In this document: in pieces, positions 12,619 through 25,193 of the stretch
How the letters are laid out: every line of letters begins with the position of its first letter
Position numbering within the stretch: the stretch's first letter is position 1
Assembly: GCA_037074765.1 (NCBI GenBank)
Contig: JBAMDO010000091.1
Coordinates: forward strand, 1 to 64,000
Length of the DNA: 64,000 nt
Source: Mansonella perstans
Taxonomy: Eukaryota; Nematoda; Chromadorea; Rhabditida; Onchocercidae
Reading direction: 5' to 3'
Translations under genes and position numbers: made by a program
Notes under the pieces: model-generated
Database searches by the model: none
What the model was told of the DNA's origin: nothing
Seen by the model: the letters and a program-made list of their open reading frames with translations, nothing else

Positions 12619-14341
12619 CTAAAATCATTACATGAACTCTTCCTATTTCAATTACCGTAATCTATGATATTCTAAGATTCTGATATCCAATTTGCCTAAG
12701 CATAATTCTTTCCAACTGAACCTCTTCACATTCTATCATTTTCTTTTCTCACTAAATCAGTAATCCGACTTTCTCAAGAATACTGCTACTATCGAGATAT
12801 CCCAAAATATAATTCTTCATTATCTGTGCAATGTCATTTAATTTTTTCGTTCTTCACCAACAATTTCACGTATATGTTATAAAGCAGACAGACGACGTAA
12901 GTCACGATCCATACGAAAAACACGCATTATGTAACTGAAGTACATACGTAACTATTCCACCCTACGCCGACCAGCCGCTAAGGTATACAATACCGAAATT
13001 GAATAAGTAATAATTTCATCCACACTATTTGACTAACAATGCCCAACTCACAACTATCCTTTTCTCGCCCGCTTCCATTTTCCATTCCTTGTCTCTCGCA
13101 TTCTCGATCTCTGCGCATAGATCATCAGGATGGACCTTGCTAGTAATATGCAAATTTTTCGACTGTTTTTACTCAATCCGTCACGGGAAATTTTTAACAG
13201 TACTAGCATATTCAGGGAAAAAAGTGCAGATATTGGTTCAAGACACGCAATGAATAAGAAGGGAGGAAAAGCAGTGTTGTATTTGTTGTAAGCGCGTAAA
13301 AAGTGACGTTACGTTAAACGGAAGGTAGGATGTGTTACAGTAATGTAAGAAGTGTAGAAATGATGGTGGGATATGTGTAACAGTCCTTGGTTATTTCCAC
13401 CGGCAGTAGACTGGTCATCCAAAGAGACTCCAATGATTTGCCATTTGAGTATTCGCCTTATCTAGAGCCTTCCCTCCTAATATTTCCAGATCTCTTCCAT
13501 ATTATCAGGAAGGAACAGGATAGGTAGAAGAATTTTTATGCGTTTAAAATTTAGTGTAATATCCATCTTGTTTGATGTTAACAATGAAAAGTAGAGGAAG
13601 GATCAGATAAGACGAAATCACTTTGTAGCATATTTCTCAATATCAGTAATATAGTCCATGTTGTGATGCAATATGGTTAGTCATGTAAAGCATAATTATT
13701 TGGTTGACAAGTCACCAATTGACACCAGTCTTTCAAATGATTACTATTAGGGTCAGTTGCTTCATTATGATAATGATAGGAATGGCGTAAAGCAGGTGAG
13801 CGTATTTCAGAATAAAAATAAATCATAAATTAATGATTTAAGTGTGTTGTGACCTTGCATAAAGATTTATTGTCAACCACAGGATTTTGCTACTGTTATC
13901 ATGCTTATCTCAAAGTGCTGCTGATTTATCTTGAGGCGATCTTTATAAGATTATCATAGCGGGTTATTTTAATTATCATAGCTGAATAGTATTATCTTGG
14001 AAAAGGTTGTGAAATGCGTAATCTTGTATGATGTCAAGTGAAAATCTCTGTAGCTTAAAGATTTGGTAGAAGTGCTAGCTTTCAATTTTCAAATATTTCA
14101 AATAAATATAAGGATAAGAACTGACCGCGGGACTGCAGCAGTGGTCCATCATGTTGATGAATATATTGAAGTAAGACCAAATAAAGAAATTTATGATCAA
14201 CTGCTCAGCTGTGTTTCAGATGAACAGTTCAGTGAATTAAAGCTTTATGCTCTTTTATAACCGTACATTGATAGTTCACATCAAACATCAGGCAGCTCAC
14301 TGCTGACAAGAATGAAAACTGAAGTGCTGCCACTGGAATTG
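12619..14341. other. Region between STAR gene and ceh-14
   Basis: No gene is assigned. The part at 12880-13130 is less AT-rich than its surroundings and could hold 5' exons or the promoter of the STAR gene. A plus-strand open frame at 14063-14260 continues past a TAA to 14374, overlapping the last ceh-14 exon in antisense; see findings. Confidence 0.4.
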
Positions 14342-17300
14342 TTAATCGAGATGTGGGTTGTTACCACTGCTTAGACTGGACTGCACATGAATAGAGAGTA
14401 AGTTTTGTTGTTGTTGTTCAAGTTGATTTTTAACTGAAGCATCAAGACCGAGCAGTGAACCAGCTGGTGCCAATATTCCATCCATTCCACAATTATAACT
14501 ACTATCGACTTCTACAAAATATTTACTAATTTCTTACTAAAGTTGAACAATGAAATATTGAAATGAGTTGGACTTACAGTAACTTGAAAGGATGATTGGA
14601 AAACAATTATTTTGTCATTTAATTATTTTTATTTCGATCACAGATTCGTAGTCTCATCAAACTCCAACTGATCCTCTCATTGACATTGCCATTTGTAAAC
14701 GTCAGATCGTAAAAAGTTTAATGAATTAGAAAAGAAACGTATTTGCCTTGCTTTTGCAGAGATTTTCATTATACTGATCACTAAAGAGTTCAGTTCTTTT
14801 CAATACAGCAGAAAATTTGGGTATTTAAAAATTCATATGAAGATTTGTTCCTTTTTCCTTAAATTTTATCACTGCGTTCTGTTTTCACTTAATATTAAGT
14901 AACAGTAAAAAGATTGTACAATATGCAAAATAATCGCATACAGTACCATATCCAGCATCCAACTGACCATCAGTATCCATAAACGTATCCAAATATCCTC
15001 CTGCTCCTAAAGAATAATCACAAACGGAAGATTTGGAATTTTTCTTGCAATAGTCAAATGAAAACAAAAAGAAAACTTGTGGGAGAACAAAGCAAGAAAC
15101 AGCGTACATATGCAAACAATTCATCGCAGATATTCCATTTGCGCCATCAAATCCAGTATAAAGCTCTTACCATAAACAGGACTTTCGCAAATGCTATCGT
15201 TGGATGATGCACTACCACTATCCAGGCTTTTGGGTATGCAGTATGTTCCCCATTGACGTTCAGCGTCTTTTTTCAGCCGTTTCTCCTTTGCTCGACGATT
15301 TTGAAACCAAACCTAAGAAAATACCAAAATCGATCTAAGTTTGTAATACACAGTCCCACAAGAAAATAGCAAAAAAATATATTTTTTTTTTTAAGATATT
15401 TATTTTACATTTTAAAATAAATATATCTTAAAGCTTTATAGTACGACAAAATGTTAACAAATAATGGAACCAGCGTGGTTAAAACCTTTATGACATTTAA
15501 AGAAATGACCTGAACAACTCTCATGTCGAGACCAGTGTCAGCAGCCAATTGTTCTCGAACATGCCTTGCCGGTTTTGAACTTGCTTGGTAAGCTTGTTTC
15601 AACGTCTCCAAACTTTTTGCTGATATTGTAGTTCTCGGCCGTTTTGTATTAGAATCAATATCCGTTTCTAAAAAGGATTATATCGAGAGCTCTGTTACTG
15701 TTGATAACTGACTTACTAAGTTTTATCATTGAAAAGTTTCTATGAAGGTAAGGAAAACAAAAAACCATTTCCTTTCTATTAAAATTCGTTTTATACTATT
15801 CGAAACCAGACTTGAAAATTTTTTCAGATTTAAGAAATGAGAATAACCTTTGGCTTTAGCCATCTCATAATCAGATTTACAAACCAAATGTCCGTCAGTT
15901 GGTATCAAGTAAAACTCTTCACCAGTTCGAAGTTCGCGTTTGCAGATAATACATTGAAAACAGGAGACGTGATAAACATGTTCATTAGCACGCCTCACGA
16001 CCATATCAGGACATATTCCCTCATCACACATTGAACATTTTGTACCAAATCGTCTGAACTGTGGTAAATTATTTTCAAAGAAAAAACGATGTATAATTTT
16101 AGGTTTTTGATAACAAGTTTATTCTAAATAAAGGAAAAGAGTACGGAACGGTGAAAGGGAACGGTGAAACGAATGGAAGGAGGAGGCGTAGTGTGATGGT
16201 AAAATAGTAAGGCAAGTCGTTTCGGCACATGAAATATTTTCGTAGTGATTAAATTTCTTCAATTTAACCCTGGCTCATTCATAGTAAAAATATCGTGAAG
16301 ACCCTTAGGGTTGAATTTTTATCGTTTAGCACTTTCGACACGTCACAGTCGAGGATTGTATACACCGTAGTATCGGCCACGGTGTATAATACCAGTTAGT
16401 AACCCTCGCCATTAAATGCATTCAATAACTCGACCGTCTCAATCATTTGATTTGCCGAAGTTCAACATTACCGAGTAAATTTTTAAATAATATACTTGTA
16501 AAAATGATCCTTGCAATACGGTTGTCCACCCTTTAAGTAACATTTCGATGATAGAAATTGTTCGCAATGGGTGCACCGTAAACACTGCGGGTGAAATGCG
16601 CGATCAAGCACTTTGAGGAGAAATCGATCTCGAATAGGTTCTTCACATTTACTGCATAGATACACTGTTCCGCTCCTAGTACTGATGTTTTGTGCAAGAG
16701 CCGTTCCTTAATTTGATTTTATTAATCAAATTATTCAAAGAGTTTTATGTAACTCAGCTACAGCGTGCAACACACTTTACAATCTAATGCAGCAAATTCC
16801 AAAAGTACTTTATTGAAAATTTTAAATTTTCAGTAAAGTAACAAAATTCCATGAATCTAAACAGGTGGAAAATATAAGACACTCAGCAGCGAAACATTTG
16901 CTTGCGTACTTCGAAAGAAGGTATCATTTAACAATTCATATATATGCGTACGATGGTTTTAAGGACTCAATTTCCAAATTATCAATGCATAGAAATAAAA
17001 TTTTCTGCTGCTTTGTGTGATGCGCAAAATGCCTTTGATTAAATAAAGAATATTTTTTAAACAAGTCGAATAAGTCATAAAGTTACGAAAATTAGAGACA
17101 TTTATTAGATAAGGAAAAATTGCTTTCATAGATAAAATGCAAAAATTTAATTGCAATTATTTTGATAAGAATCAGAACAGAAAAGAGTTCGAAAATCTCA
17201 AGGAAATTTTGGTTAACGGTAGATTTTCAACTAGATGATTGAAAAAAAGTGGAAAAGAACAACTTGATGATTGAGAAAAAGTGGAAAAGAAAGTGGTAAA

Positions 17301-20300
17301 TGCAAAAATGAAGATTTTCCTGATCGGGATCGGGATGAAATGGGGTATGGTATGAAATTTAATAGAAATGCATTTGCTTGTCGAAGAATGGCGGATGGAA
17401 ATATCAGTCTGATGCACGGAATATATCAATTATTCATACTATTTCAGTACATATTATTTAGTTTCTGCCATTGCAGTCACGCTTATTTGCCCAAACTTAG
17501 GTTTCATTTTATTAAAGGTGTGGAATTGAATCAGAAAACCCAAGAAGTGGTTGAGGCCGAAATTTCGCCATTCAAAGTTCAATCTTTGTATATTTTACCT
17601 TCCAAGGTTTAAAAAAATAATATTAACTTTAATACCGAGGAGTATTTAGAGTTTTTTCCTTTCATATATTCAATTCAAAAATTTTGGTCTATTGGACAAA
17701 TTTTCGAGTTTTGAGACGAATTCTTCTGTCAATTATCCAGTTAAAACGTTTTCGCGCTGATTTGATCTGTAATGACTCATCATTCGGTTCCATTAAAATT
17801 AGCACTATAAAAAGACTACGGTATAGTTACGAAGCGTATAGGATGAAGAGATTAATCCCTGCCTACTGCTTTTAGCATCCTCATAAACTATGACTTTCTT
17901 CATGCCTCAGGCTATCGCTCTTTCAAATCACATGGGACTTTTGGCGCTTCTTTCCCTCCTTGCAAATAGGAAAATGAGAAATTTCCATGGATGTAATTAT
18001 AGATCTAACATAAAAGGAATTTTCTGTCCTCAAGTTTCTTTTTCGCTGTTTTTAACTTATCCAGCAGACCGGAAATTAATCATTTTTCTAATTGATTGTT
18101 TCCTTCCGTAAGCTATACTTTTAATTACTAATGGCGATATATTGGTGGAGAATTCCAATGTTATGTCCTGATTATTAAATTTATAGTTCTCGAAATAAAT
18201 CTTAGCATATTTCATGGTAATACTGCAATTACAAATGGTATCAAATAATTAGCTTCTTGTGAGTGCGACCATATTTTAAATGTGATATTTATCTGGATGC
18301 ATTTTCTCTCCGTTGTTTTACTTTGAGCGCAGAAGCCATAAAATTACTTTAAGCTCAGAAGCCATAAAACTTGGAGAAAGTTAAGCTCAAAAGTATTTGT
18401 TAAGAGCAAGTGGAATCATAATGAAAAAGGAAAAGTTCGTTGAAAAGGACTTATTGTACTCACTTATATCTTATTTGGTCTGCAATTTTTTATTAATTCG
18501 GATTTTTCCTTGACTAATGCATTGCTTGTTATTACGCTTTTGAATATGTTATTTAAAACTTATTAGAAAATAATTTGCTTGAAAAAATTCTGGTAAAGAG
18601 GATGAAGGATCAATTTTCCAAGCAGAATAGATGCAGTCACATAAGCTTTCAAATTTGAAACAGTGGTTTAGTGAAAAAATAATTGATTGCTGATCATGAA
18701 AGATTTTGAAAATGACAAAGAAAATGTTAGTTATCAATGCATTGCTGTTTAAAAGATGTTGGAACCCTCTTAATCAGATTGGCTTTAACAATTTGTTAGC
18801 TTCATCTTTCTGCATTTTTTCCACATCGAATTGCTATGTCGCCACATATTAATTACTATTATCTTGTATCAATTATTTGCAACATAAATATCCATCATAT
18901 CTAAAATGCTTGAATAATACAAAACTTTTACTTCTAAGAAACAGAACAGAAAAAATTTTTGCAATTTTTTTAAATCAATGAAGTTTGGAACATCAAAATG
19001 TCGTCAGCAGACAAAATGCAGTTGGTTTGGATATGTTTAAGTCTATCTGAATAATAACATTGTATGAAGTAATTTGAATTTTCTTTTTTATCCTTTCCAC
19101 TTCTCTACATTATAATAACATGGTCATAAGTCTGAACTGTCAAAAACTTTATTTTCCTTTCCTATTTCAATGTCCCAGTGTTAAAAATAAAATCATAAGA
19201 TGACACAGTCTCTTCAAAAGAGCAAAAAAAGAAAGGTTATGACAAAGGTTTTTAAAAAGATTGAAATTAAAATTAAATGGAAAACTCGTAATTTCTTATA
19301 GTTCGGTGCAAATAAAGAAGCTAGTATTCTGCTAATAATTATTATCTTACTCTACAATAACAAGGGATATTGTGGTATCTCTAGAAAAATTAGAAACTGT
19401 GGTGGATTTTCTTCGTAAAACAGGATTTTGCTAGTGCTATAGTAAGGTAGTAATGATTAAAACCATTCAATAAAGATCCATTAAAGTTAAAAGAAATTCA
19501 TTCAATATTTAAGTATTGAAGACAAAGTTAAATTGTTCTGCAAAAATGAAATTGCTGAAATTTACTGTAATTTCTGCCTGATGCAAAATTTCAAATTTAT
19601 GATTTAGAAAAAAGTATTTATGCGTTTAGACTTGAAGCTTGCACAAATCGTTTATTTGTTTGCAAGAACTGAACTGCTCTAGAATGTCAAATAAAAAGCC
19701 AAAAGTTACAAGAAGAAAGAATAGGGAGAAAATTTAATTGTTTTCATAATTGATGCGGTTTGATGGAAGGAAAAGTCCAGAAGCAGAATAATGCGCTTCC
19801 AAGCGATCATGGCTTAATAGTTGGCAAATGTGCTTCCCTCGTCATCACTGTTCATCTAGCATTCAACTGACAATTTGCGTTGATAACCCTATATAAATTG
19901 TATTCATAATGTATATCTTACACAATTATTACTTATCCAAGAATGGAAAAAAGTGAAGGAAAGAAGCAATAAATGAAAATTTGTCGTTTGCAATTCTGAA
20001 CTTGAACCAAATAACTTTTCATGATCCATCCGTACGATATAAAAAAAAATTTTAGATATAAAAATTAACTTAAGCTATTGCTAAGTTTTATTATTTCTAA
20101 ACCTTTCCGACCAAGAAAGGATTCGTTCATTCTGAATAAGTTTGTTGCTAATAACTGGAAAGATTAATTTTGATAATTCACTATACAGAGTGAAAATAAA
20201 TCAAAGAACTGTTACAGCTACATGTGTCACAGAAATGCGCCTTTTTCTTTTAGTCCACTAATTCTTAGAAAACTTTGAAATTTGTTAATTAAGAGAAGTT

Positions 20301-21094
20301 TTATGCTACATGTTAGTATGTGCAATATGTATGCGCAAAAATAGAAGATTTTGCTCTACTTAAACGTCCTGATTTAGAAGATTTCCTCTGTACAGTGTGT
20401 AGATTACGAAGTCTGAGATTAACTGGAAGTAGAAGCTCTATTGATGGAAAGAAAGCACACAGATAATCACTTTTCTTGACCATTGTTGCCGAGGAAACGA
20501 GCATATCTTTTTGAGGTCATCTTAAAGAAATGAAGTTGTTCCTTCAGAAAAGTCTCAAAAGAAGAAAAAGAGAAACAAGAAACAGTCAGTATTTAGAAAG
20601 AATTCGATTTTCCAGTAGTAACACATAATCATATAATCATTCTGACGAATCTTTGGCACCTCATTAATTACAAATACTGCGATAATTTTACGTTCCAAAA
20701 AGGATGAATGAAATATTACTTCTATAAACTAAACTTCTAGACTTTAAAAAAGGAAAAAAAAATGTAGAGAGAAGATTGATCATGACGATCTTGATCTCTA
20801 CATCACAAATGGATGCTCTGGTTATAACCTGTAATTAAGATGACAGTTATGGAATGGGTTATTTTTGCACCTTGTGAAACGACGATTATGAATTGTTTAA
20901 GCCAAATTTGACAGTTACAGTAGTATCTGATATCGTTGTCTGATGATTGATGAGAAAAAGCGAGATGTACCACTGTCATCAATAGCCTTAAGTCTAAATG
21001 AGCACCAAGCGAAAATAGTGAATATGAACGTACCAAGTTGCTGATGGTTAGGCAACGAATAGATATTCGGTATGGTTGTTGTGACCGCAGACAT
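14342..21094 (-). CDS. ceh-14: LIM-homeodomain transcription factor CEH-14 (Lhx3/Lhx4 class)
   Basis: Seven exons, in order: 21034-21094, 16496-16706 (or from 16664), 15848-16053, 15510-15667, 15171-15312, 14947-15006, 14342-14511; about 335 residues. LIM1 is about 38-89 ([12 protein letters not shown], then [10 protein letters not shown] and YCKDHFYK). LIM2 is about 97-154 ([19 protein letters not shown], then [19 protein letters not shown]). The homeodomain is about 168-227 and closes with [18 protein letters not shown]. The stretch [19 protein letters not shown] and the motif [19 protein letters not shown] are diagnostic of Lhx3/4. All zinc ligands and helix-3 Trp/Asn/Arg are intact. In C. 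elegans CEH-14 specifies sensory and interneuron identity; that role is inferred here. The remote first exon ([20 protein letters not shown]) is placed by phase and position only. Confidence 0.92.
16359..16388. repeat. Perfect inverted repeat in a ceh-14 intron
   Basis: Arms of 10 bp (tatacaccgt at 16359-16368 and its complement at 16379-16388) flank a 10-nt loop. An outer CGAGG/CCTCG pair (about 16350-16354 and 16414-16418) could extend it. The block is GC-richer than the intron around it. It could be a structured RNA element, a small mobile-element relic, or chance. Confidence 0.5.
16707..21033 (-). other. 4.3-kb first intron of ceh-14
   Basis: This interval lies between the putative first coding exon (donor CTTG|gtacgt) and the LIM1 exon. 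It contains no coding sequence I can support. Long 5' introns of neuronal homeobox genes commonly hold enhancers, but I cannot point to a specific site. Confidence 0.5.
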
Positions 21095-23642
21095 CGGGGT
21101 ATGAAGTCCTCTTCGGATTCTGACTAAAATCAGGAGTTTCGCTCTCGATATTTGCTCAGTATAGTTCCCAGTGAAACCTGAGACTTACATGAAAGCTATG
21201 CCTGCTGCCGTTAATGTTAGATAGATGACGATGCTTCTCCGTTGCTGTTAACGTCCAAGAAGCAAGAGAGGGCGGAGCTCTTCCTTGCAAGCCTAGCCTC
21301 TTTCTAGCTTACTTGGCCTCAATCTGTATATTGCTTGCCAATGCTTACAGATAACTACACTGGGACTGTTTACTTTATGAACAGACCGTCTCAACGTAAA
21401 GTATTCAAATACAAGAAGCTTTTTCTAATAGCAAGTTAAAAGCCAAATCGGAATAGGATCAACTCAGTTCACGTTATCTCTACTTCCGGATGAGGTGAAG
21501 AAATCCAGTAACATAGAGATATTATGTGAAAGAAGCATAGAGTAAGCTGCAACTACAACTACAATTGCAATTGCAACTGCAGCAGTATTTTTAATGAATG
21601 GGTCGGATGCATTAAAGAAATGGAGTGTGCGGCTTATAGAGCTAAAACCAGCAAATCCGCATGCAAGTGCAAACCACCGTAATACCAGCAATATATAAGT
21701 CTCTTTTTTCTTGCTTCAGTACTTGACATCTCATACTTCCATGATCTTCCAATTATTTAAACCAATTTCCTTCAAAACTTCACTGAAATTTTGTCGTATT
21801 TCTCGCAAAATACGCTTGCAAGTTCACTACATGACATTCATTTGTCTATATGATTAACTGCAAAATGAATTGTATTATCGCCATCTGTATAACAATGACA
21901 GATAATCTTAATTGTTTATTTCAAATTGCTTTTTGTGATCTCAGGCTAACTTCGATTGTCTCAATCTTTTCACGAAAGTTGAACGCAAGCTATGTGCAAT
22001 TTAAGTGGACTACCGTACAAGCTAACTGACAAATAGCAGATGAATTCAACGATTGAACGATGTGTTGGGAATCTTTGATCTCATTATCATCAATAAATAC
22101 GTTTCTTAATACCGGAAAAACTCATTGTCTTCAGTTATGCTAATTTAAAGCGATTAATGGGTCTAGTTAGTAATGTCAATCGGGTTTCAAGACTCAAGGA
22201 AGCTTCTCAAACCATCACTTAATTAATGGAATAAGCGAACTTGTTAATCTTCTTCAGTTTGAGTTGTTTCAAATGAACGTTTTTCTTTCTTTATTGGTTA
22301 TTTGAAGTAGTAACCGGTGTTACCGGAACTAGAAAAAATCAATCATCTATTAGTTTGTTGCAGAAACTGTACTGAAAATGAAATTTCATACAAATCCGTT
22401 TGGAAATCATTTATAAAACATTCAATGAATTAAGATAATAAGAATAATATCACTAGTATCCGTTTCTTCTCTAAGACATTTCGGATTCGTTTGAATAATG
22501 TAGTCAATCTATGCGACGTTCTTTTTTCCTTCCTAACAATATTTATTCTGCAAAAATCTTTAAAATATCAGAAGAAGAACAATATCCAAAATGCATACCA
22601 AAGTTTATAATAAATACTCACTTTCCTTGTTTTTAGAAAATGCAAAAAATTCTTAAAGATGTTAGCTTAAGCTCAAATTGCAATCTTTACCATTCTATAG
22701 GCAATGTCTCTGACATATTTTTTATAACCGCCAAGAGATAGTTGGTGGTTCACTCCACTCAAACTATTGCACTTGAAGTGATTTCAATAAAATGATCGTA
22801 TGTCTGAATTGTTTAAAAATGTAAAGCAACTTGCATGCAGCAAATGTGATGCTTGAAAAGGTAAAGATCTAAAAAGGATATTAATAAATTATTTAAAAAT
22901 GATTCTTGGGGAAGAGACATGTCATGCAAACGCATTCCTATTCCGATTTAGAACAACATCAAATTCACTGGGCTTACTGACTTCATCATCATCATTCTAA
23001 TTCAGTTCTATTCAATTCATTGACTGTTCTGCAAGTTAATGTAACAAAGTGCATAAGTCATTAATAAAGAAGGGGATAAATGAATCAATAACTTAATTGG
23101 ATAAGTAAATTTAGTAGTACAAGTCTAAAACGATAAATACTTGGGATTTATGAACAATTTAGCGTGGAAATAAATAATTCTATACATTCTGATCTGAAGA
23201 AAAATAATATGTTCGTGAGAAAAAAATTCCGCACATACTACTTTCTGATAGAAATGCCATATTCTCTTCTACTGTCAATTCCTGTCCTTTCCCTTATTCA
23301 GAAGATATTGATCAAAATTTGAAGTGCTAATGCAGAAGGTGAATCTAGTCCAGATAGACGAAAATAAGGCAGAAACTAAGTGCTCTGTAATGATAGCCAA
23401 TAAAGTAAGTAACGTTGCATTAGGAGATGGAGAGAGAAACATTTCGTTGTTTTAATTGTAGTGAGCAACGGATGACAATTAACATATGATGCTGTAAAGG
23501 TGATAGTGCGCTAAAACATGGTTCCAGCAATAAGTAGAGCAGTAAAACGCATGGACAGCTGGGCTATTGCTGCATGATTGCTGCACCAATCCAGTAATAA
23601 ACCGAAAATTACTACATTAACGCTCATCCCACAATGCGGTAT

Positions 23643-23673
23643 ATCCATATATATATATTTATATATATATATG
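23643..23673. repeat. TA-type microsatellite
   Basis: A short run of alternating T and A with a single interruption near its centre. Confidence 0.8.
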
Positions 23674-25140
23674 TAGAGCAGTAAAATGCAACATACGATC
23701 ATACCATCCAGATTACACTAAGCAAACGATTATTTCCCTTTTCTTGAATCAACGAATTTAAAAACAGCCAACAAGAAAGTCTTATACGCTACTTCCTCTT
23801 ATTCCAGGCAGTGTTTTTTGTTCGAAAGTAGGATCAACTCTTCTTAATGCAACAAAGCGACTTTTTTCACTAGTTAGAATTACTAATAATTAGAAGCAAC
23901 ATATGTTGGGAATTAAGTGCATATCGAGTTATTCACCTGTTGAGAAATGAATCTAAGATTAATGAAATCGTATTCACAATAGTTAGATGATCTCGAAAAC
24001 GGCAATTAGATAATATGGATAGCATGATTCCGAAAAGAATTGCCTGACTCAATCTTAAGAGTAAAAAAATCATAATATGAAAAAAAATGTTACCATAATA
24101 TGCCATTATGATCATAAAATTAGAAACGCTTAAGAAATCTCTACAGGCTATTTTCTTGTGTAATACTGAATATTTTATTATTACACTTTTTTCTAGCAAA
24201 TTTGTAACGCTCTATTTTCCTTTTTTTTTTTCATATATTCATGAAAAATTAAATTAGTATTTTAATCATAAAGTTAAAAAAACTTCTTCAATGTCTAGAC
24301 GAAAAAGACTTTAGCGATGCTAGTTTTGTTTAAATTTTGAGATGCTAAATATTACTGCAACAGTCTATATCACCATCTACCAGTAATGCACCAAAATCAT
24401 CACAACCGTCATGCGTAGCTATTTTTTTCCATAGACATTTCATTGGAAAATTAAGTTCAGAGCAGAATTAAACTTCATATTATTGTATGTTTTCAGAAAT
24501 TAATCTGATCTAGATAAGGGAAATTTGAAGTGAGTAATTCTGTTTGCCATGAAAACAAAGGTAAACAAGAACTTTGAAGTTCACTGAAAACAAAAGCAAA
24601 GAGTAAAATAATTGGAATAACATTGGAATGACGCCAATTCTCAGGATATCAGAAAAAATTTGGCATAATGAAAGCGGTGAAGAATTTCGGAAATGGTCTT
24701 GCCGTTTTCACACTATTTTTCATCAATTTATCACAATAAAGTCAACAAATCTGCCAAAAAAGAGTTGAAACCATTATTAGATTTATTCCACTTATGAAGC
24801 ATGCATTTTGACGCGATAGAGAAGCTAAAGCTTAGTATAGGAACACCGAAAGAAGCTCACTTTTTCATCTTCCGCGAGTATTATCTAAATAAGTCAGTCC
24901 TTAAGATTGTTTTAAAGAGTGAGGGAAAAAGCAGAGAAGAGAAGGATTCCTTCAACTTATCCTCATTTGTCCTCATGATAGCCAACAGATTTGAAGACAC
25001 TGCTGATAACTTCTGCTGAACACAACCAGTATTTCATTCCCAACTTGTTGGTTGTTGTGTACAAGTTATCTATAACTTCATATTCTGTCCTCTACAATAC
25101 AATGTCTATCAATAACTGCTTTTCGCATGTTGCCAAAAAT

Positions 25141-25193
25141 CACTAATTCCTCACTAATCACTAATCACTCATCAACCACTAATCACTAATTCC
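25141..25193. repeat. Short CACTAAT-type tandem array
   Basis: About six imperfect copies of cactaat, some with tc or caac spacers, in otherwise unremarkable intergenic DNA. Confidence 0.7.

Noticed and set aside
17271..17612. 113-codon plus-strand ORF in the ceh-14 first intron
   Set aside because: No recognisable motif or supporting splice partners; composition matches background, and it is most likely chance.
24801..25019. 72-codon plus-strand ORF with charged composition
   Set aside because: Alone in a gene-poor region without flanking exons or recognisable family; not enough to call a gene.
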